Below, in pieces: positions 62,124 to 64,000 of a DNA stretch of 64,000 nucleotides. How positions within the stretch are numbered: position 1 is the first letter of the stretch; each line of letters starts with the position of its first letter. The position numbers and the translations under genes were made by a program. The stretch is from Niabella sp. (GTDB lineage Bacteria > Bacteroidota > Bacteroidia > Chitinophagales > Chitinophagaceae), in NCBI RefSeq assembly GCF_030150205.1, contig NZ_JASLGT010000017.1, positions 248,001-312,000 on the forward strand. The letters are read 5' to 3'. The notes beneath the pieces are model-generated. The model was given only the letters and a program-made list of their open reading frames with translations, did not search any database and was not told the origin of the DNA.

Positions 62124-62261
62124 ATGGGATATTGTTTAACTGTTGCTTTTACACTGCGGAATATTTTCCAACACCCGGCAGCAATCAAATAACCTTTTGT
62201 TGAGCGATAAAAACGGAACAAATCATCAGGCTAAACTCATTAAAAGCCTGTTGCCGGAAAG

Positions 62262-62295
62262 GCGCGCTGCCGGCGGATTGTACCGGGCAGCGCGC
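62262..62295. other. GC-rich inverted repeat between susD and the ASST-like gene
   Basis: GCGCGCTGCC (62262-62271) and GGCAGCGCGC (62286-62295) pair perfectly around a 14-base loop in the 200-bp gap. On the minus strand CTTTCC follows, so it could be an attenuator, partial terminator or RNA-stabilising hairpin that makes expression of susD higher than of the genes behind it. Confidence 0.65.
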
Positions 62296-62323
62296 GTATC
62301 TTTGATGATACAGTATGGCTTAT

Positions 62324-63955
62324 CTAGCGCCACAGTGCGTTTTGTTGTATTGCTGTATTGGTATTTATTTCCGCTTCGGGAATGGGCAGATAGTAATGTT
62401 TGGGCTGAAAATTATTGGCGCCCTGTTTTTGATTGTTTACAAAGATCTGCTTCATTTCAGCGGGAGTGTACCAGCGTTTCAGGTCAAAGAAGCGATGCCC
62501 TTCAAAGAAAAACTCCAGCTCATTCTGCCGTATCACTTCGTTCATGAGGTCGGTGGCACCCGCCCAGGCTTTGTTTTCGTTAAGCCCTGCGCGTTTCCGG
62601 ATGCGCTTCAGATCGGTAATAGCATCCGGCAGGTTTCCGTTTTTGATACAGGCTTCTGCGTGTAGCAATAGCACCTCGGCAAAACGGATGATGCGCAGGT
62701 TATTATTATTATTGGCCGCATTATACATACTGTTGGCTCCTTCTTCGTTCTTATAAAAATTAGTGTATTTCTTTAATAAGAAACGTCCGGGCTTATTACC
62801 TATTTGCGGATAGGTTAATCCGGTGTTCACCGACATTTTTGCCTGGGCTTCATGCCAGAGCCAATCGAAATCATGATTGCCAAACCAGGTGCCATCGGTA
62901 AGCCCGGTTTCATAATCGGAATACTTCCAGAAAAAGCTGGTGTACATCCGTTTGTCGAAACGGGTATCCGATCCAGCGGGGCGTTCTTCGCTCACAAAAT
63001 CGCGCACAATGGATATACCGGGTACGAGTTTAAACCATGCACCGGTACCGGCCGGTCCGCAAAAATTAGGCAGTGCAAAACCCAACTGGCAGGAGGCGCA
63101 ATCGTTGCCCCATATTCCACCCGAACCTAGGAAGCCATCATAGGCCAGTTCAAATACCGATTCTTTGTTGAACTCGGAGGTTTCTTTAAAATTGTCTTCA
63201 AAGTTCTCCATTAAATCGTAGCTATAAGGCGCGGTGAGCAGGGCCTTTAACTCGGTCTCGGCCTCGGGATACTGTTTGGTATATACCAATGCCTTACCCA
63301 AATAAGCAATGGCTGCACCCTTGGTAACCCGGCCGGTTTCACCAGCAGGCCTGCTCACAGGCAGGTTGTCCTTGGCTACCTTAAAATCGGCAATTACCTG
63401 TTTCCAGATATCCGCTTCCGGTGTGGAAGGCTTGTTGCCTCCATCCGGATCATCGCCTGCAGGTAAGAGCCGCAGCGGTACATCGCCAAAATTGGCGGCG
63501 AGCAAAAAATAATACATACCCCGTAAAAAGCTTACCTCACCGATCAGCTGCTTCTTTTTACCATCATCCATTTTTACCCGGTCAATATTTTTCATAAAAA
63601 CATTGGCCCTGTTGATCCCTTTGTATAGATCTCCGAAATTGCTTCCGGCGGTACCGGCAGAGTTCAGGAAATTAACATACTCCCAGGTAAAGGGCTCTTC
63701 CCCGATCAGGAACCACATATCATCAGCCCGGTTCAGGGTCTGATAGCCGGAGTAGGCTCCGTAATAACCGTCCATTTGATTGCGGATGGGTGAATAAATG
63801 GTGGGAATGGCGGCTACCGCATCAGACTCCATTTGCCAATAGGTTTCTTCTACCGGAAGATTGGGGTTGACCTTGTTTAGAAAATCTTTGCTACAGCTGC
63901 CAAGGAACAATAGGGCCGCTGCTGTTGCCGTATATATTTTTATCGAACGTTTCAT
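62324..63955 (-). CDS. RagB/SusD family nutrient-binding lipoprotein
   Basis: A protein of about 543 residues with a lipobox LGSC (Cys21) after the chosen ATG at 63955 (an ATG at 63964 adds three residues). The SusD opening CSKDFLNKVNPN, the tetratricopeptide-like helices (RGMYYFLLAANFGDVPL), AIAYLGKALVYTKQYPEAE and the C-terminal FFEGHRFFDLKRW, YYLPIPEAEINTN are all diagnostic. SusD proteins sit on the outer surface and deliver glycan to the SusC channel. Its SusC partner would be encoded just upstream, beyond the window edge. Confidence 0.94.
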   Translation of the reverse strand: MKRSIKIYTATAAALLFLGSCSKDFLNKVNPNLPVEETYWQMESDAVAAIPTIYSPIRNQMDGYYGAYSGYQTLNRADDMWFLIGEEPFTWEYVNFLNSAGTAGSNFGDLYKGINRANVFMKNIDRVKMDDGKKKQLIGEVSFLRGMYYFLLAANFGDVPLRLLPAGDDPDGGNKPSTPEADIWKQVIADFKVAKDNLPVSRPAGETGRVTKGAAIAYLGKALVYTKQYPEAETELKALLTAPYSYDLMENFEDNFKETSEFNKESVFELAYDGFLGSGGIWGNDCASCQLGFALPNFCGPAGTGAWFKLVPGISIVRDFVSEERPAGSDTRFDKRMYTSFFWKYSDYETGLTDGTWFGNHDFDWLWHEAQAKMSVNTGLTYPQIGNKPGRFLLKKYTNFYKNEEGANSMYNAANNNNNLRIIRFAEVLLLHAEACIKNGNLPDAITDLKRIRKRAGLNENKAWAGATDLMNEVIRQNELEFFFEGHRFFDLKRWYTPAEMKQIFVNNQKQGANNFQPKHYYLPIPEAEINTNTAIQQNALWR

Positions 63956-64000
63956 TATTGACATTTTTTAAAAAAGTAAGATTTGTTATAAAAGGCTGTT

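Overview
The window is chromosomal DNA from a Bacteroidota bacterium, most likely a member of the Chitinophagaceae. Evidence for this: SusD and TonB-dependent receptor genes, lipoprotein and DUF4142 families typical of the phylum, DUF1501/DUF1549 cytochrome proteins, promoter -7 boxes of the TAnnTTTG type, and few Shine-Dalgarno sites. There is no phage, plasmid, rRNA or CRISPR. One tRNA, tRNA-Leu(CAG), lies at 36137.

Layout. (1) 42-6343: cell-surface glycan/LPS genes: bifunctional HldE, two family 9 glycosyltransferases that converge with a 58-nt overlap, a family 2 glycosyltransferase and a carbamoyltransferase. (2) 7059-10384: CHASE3-type histidine kinase, stand-alone response regulator and NtrC-type sigma-54 activator. 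(3) 10411-21577: a metabolism and stress block with acetate kinase plus phosphoketolase, alpha/beta hydrolase, two DUF4142 lipoproteins, a DUF2383-type protein, SRPBCC protein, topoisomerase IB and DUF72 protein. (4) 21578-22867: almost gene-free, but it holds a TPP riboswitch with its own terminator and no gene behind it, a copy of a dispersed repeat, and a 28-residue membrane-protein gene. (5) 22868-30072: a four-gene operon of planctomycete-type cytochrome, DUF1501 and NHL proteins. (6) 30661-32965: PAS kinase and a receiver-CRP regulator. (7) 33204-36261: membrane protein, universal stress protein, tRNA-Leu. (8) 36572-41796: a tightly coupled operon of TPR histidine kinase, receiver, receiver-cyclase and an unusual HD-YitT fusion. 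(9) 42220-44421: HxlR regulator divergent from a DsbA-like protein, then a secreted repeat protein. (10) 44849-47687: a GntR/YtrA-type ABC operon whose putative operator overlaps its first start codon. (11) 48370-50981: cupin, serine acetyltransferase and cysteine synthase, the last two separated by heptanucleotide arrays. (12) 51574-55880: siderophore-type TonB receptor and PepSY membrane protein. (13) 55941-63964: part of a polysaccharide utilization locus (SusD, arylsulfotransferase-like lipoprotein, GH130 phosphorylase, sodium:solute symporter, GntR/UTRA regulator). Its SusC partner should lie just beyond the right edge.

The most interesting signals outside ordinary genes are the orphan TPP riboswitch, a three-copy dispersed repeat with inverted ends, CTGANNN heptanucleotide arrays in opposite orientations between cysE and cysM and again near 51.1-51.4 kb, two candidate sigma-54 promoters beside an NtrC-type gene, an orphan terminator at 19.6 kb, and the HD-YitT fusion in a cyclic-nucleotide signalling operon. 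Functions are inferred from recognisable motifs; no database search was run.
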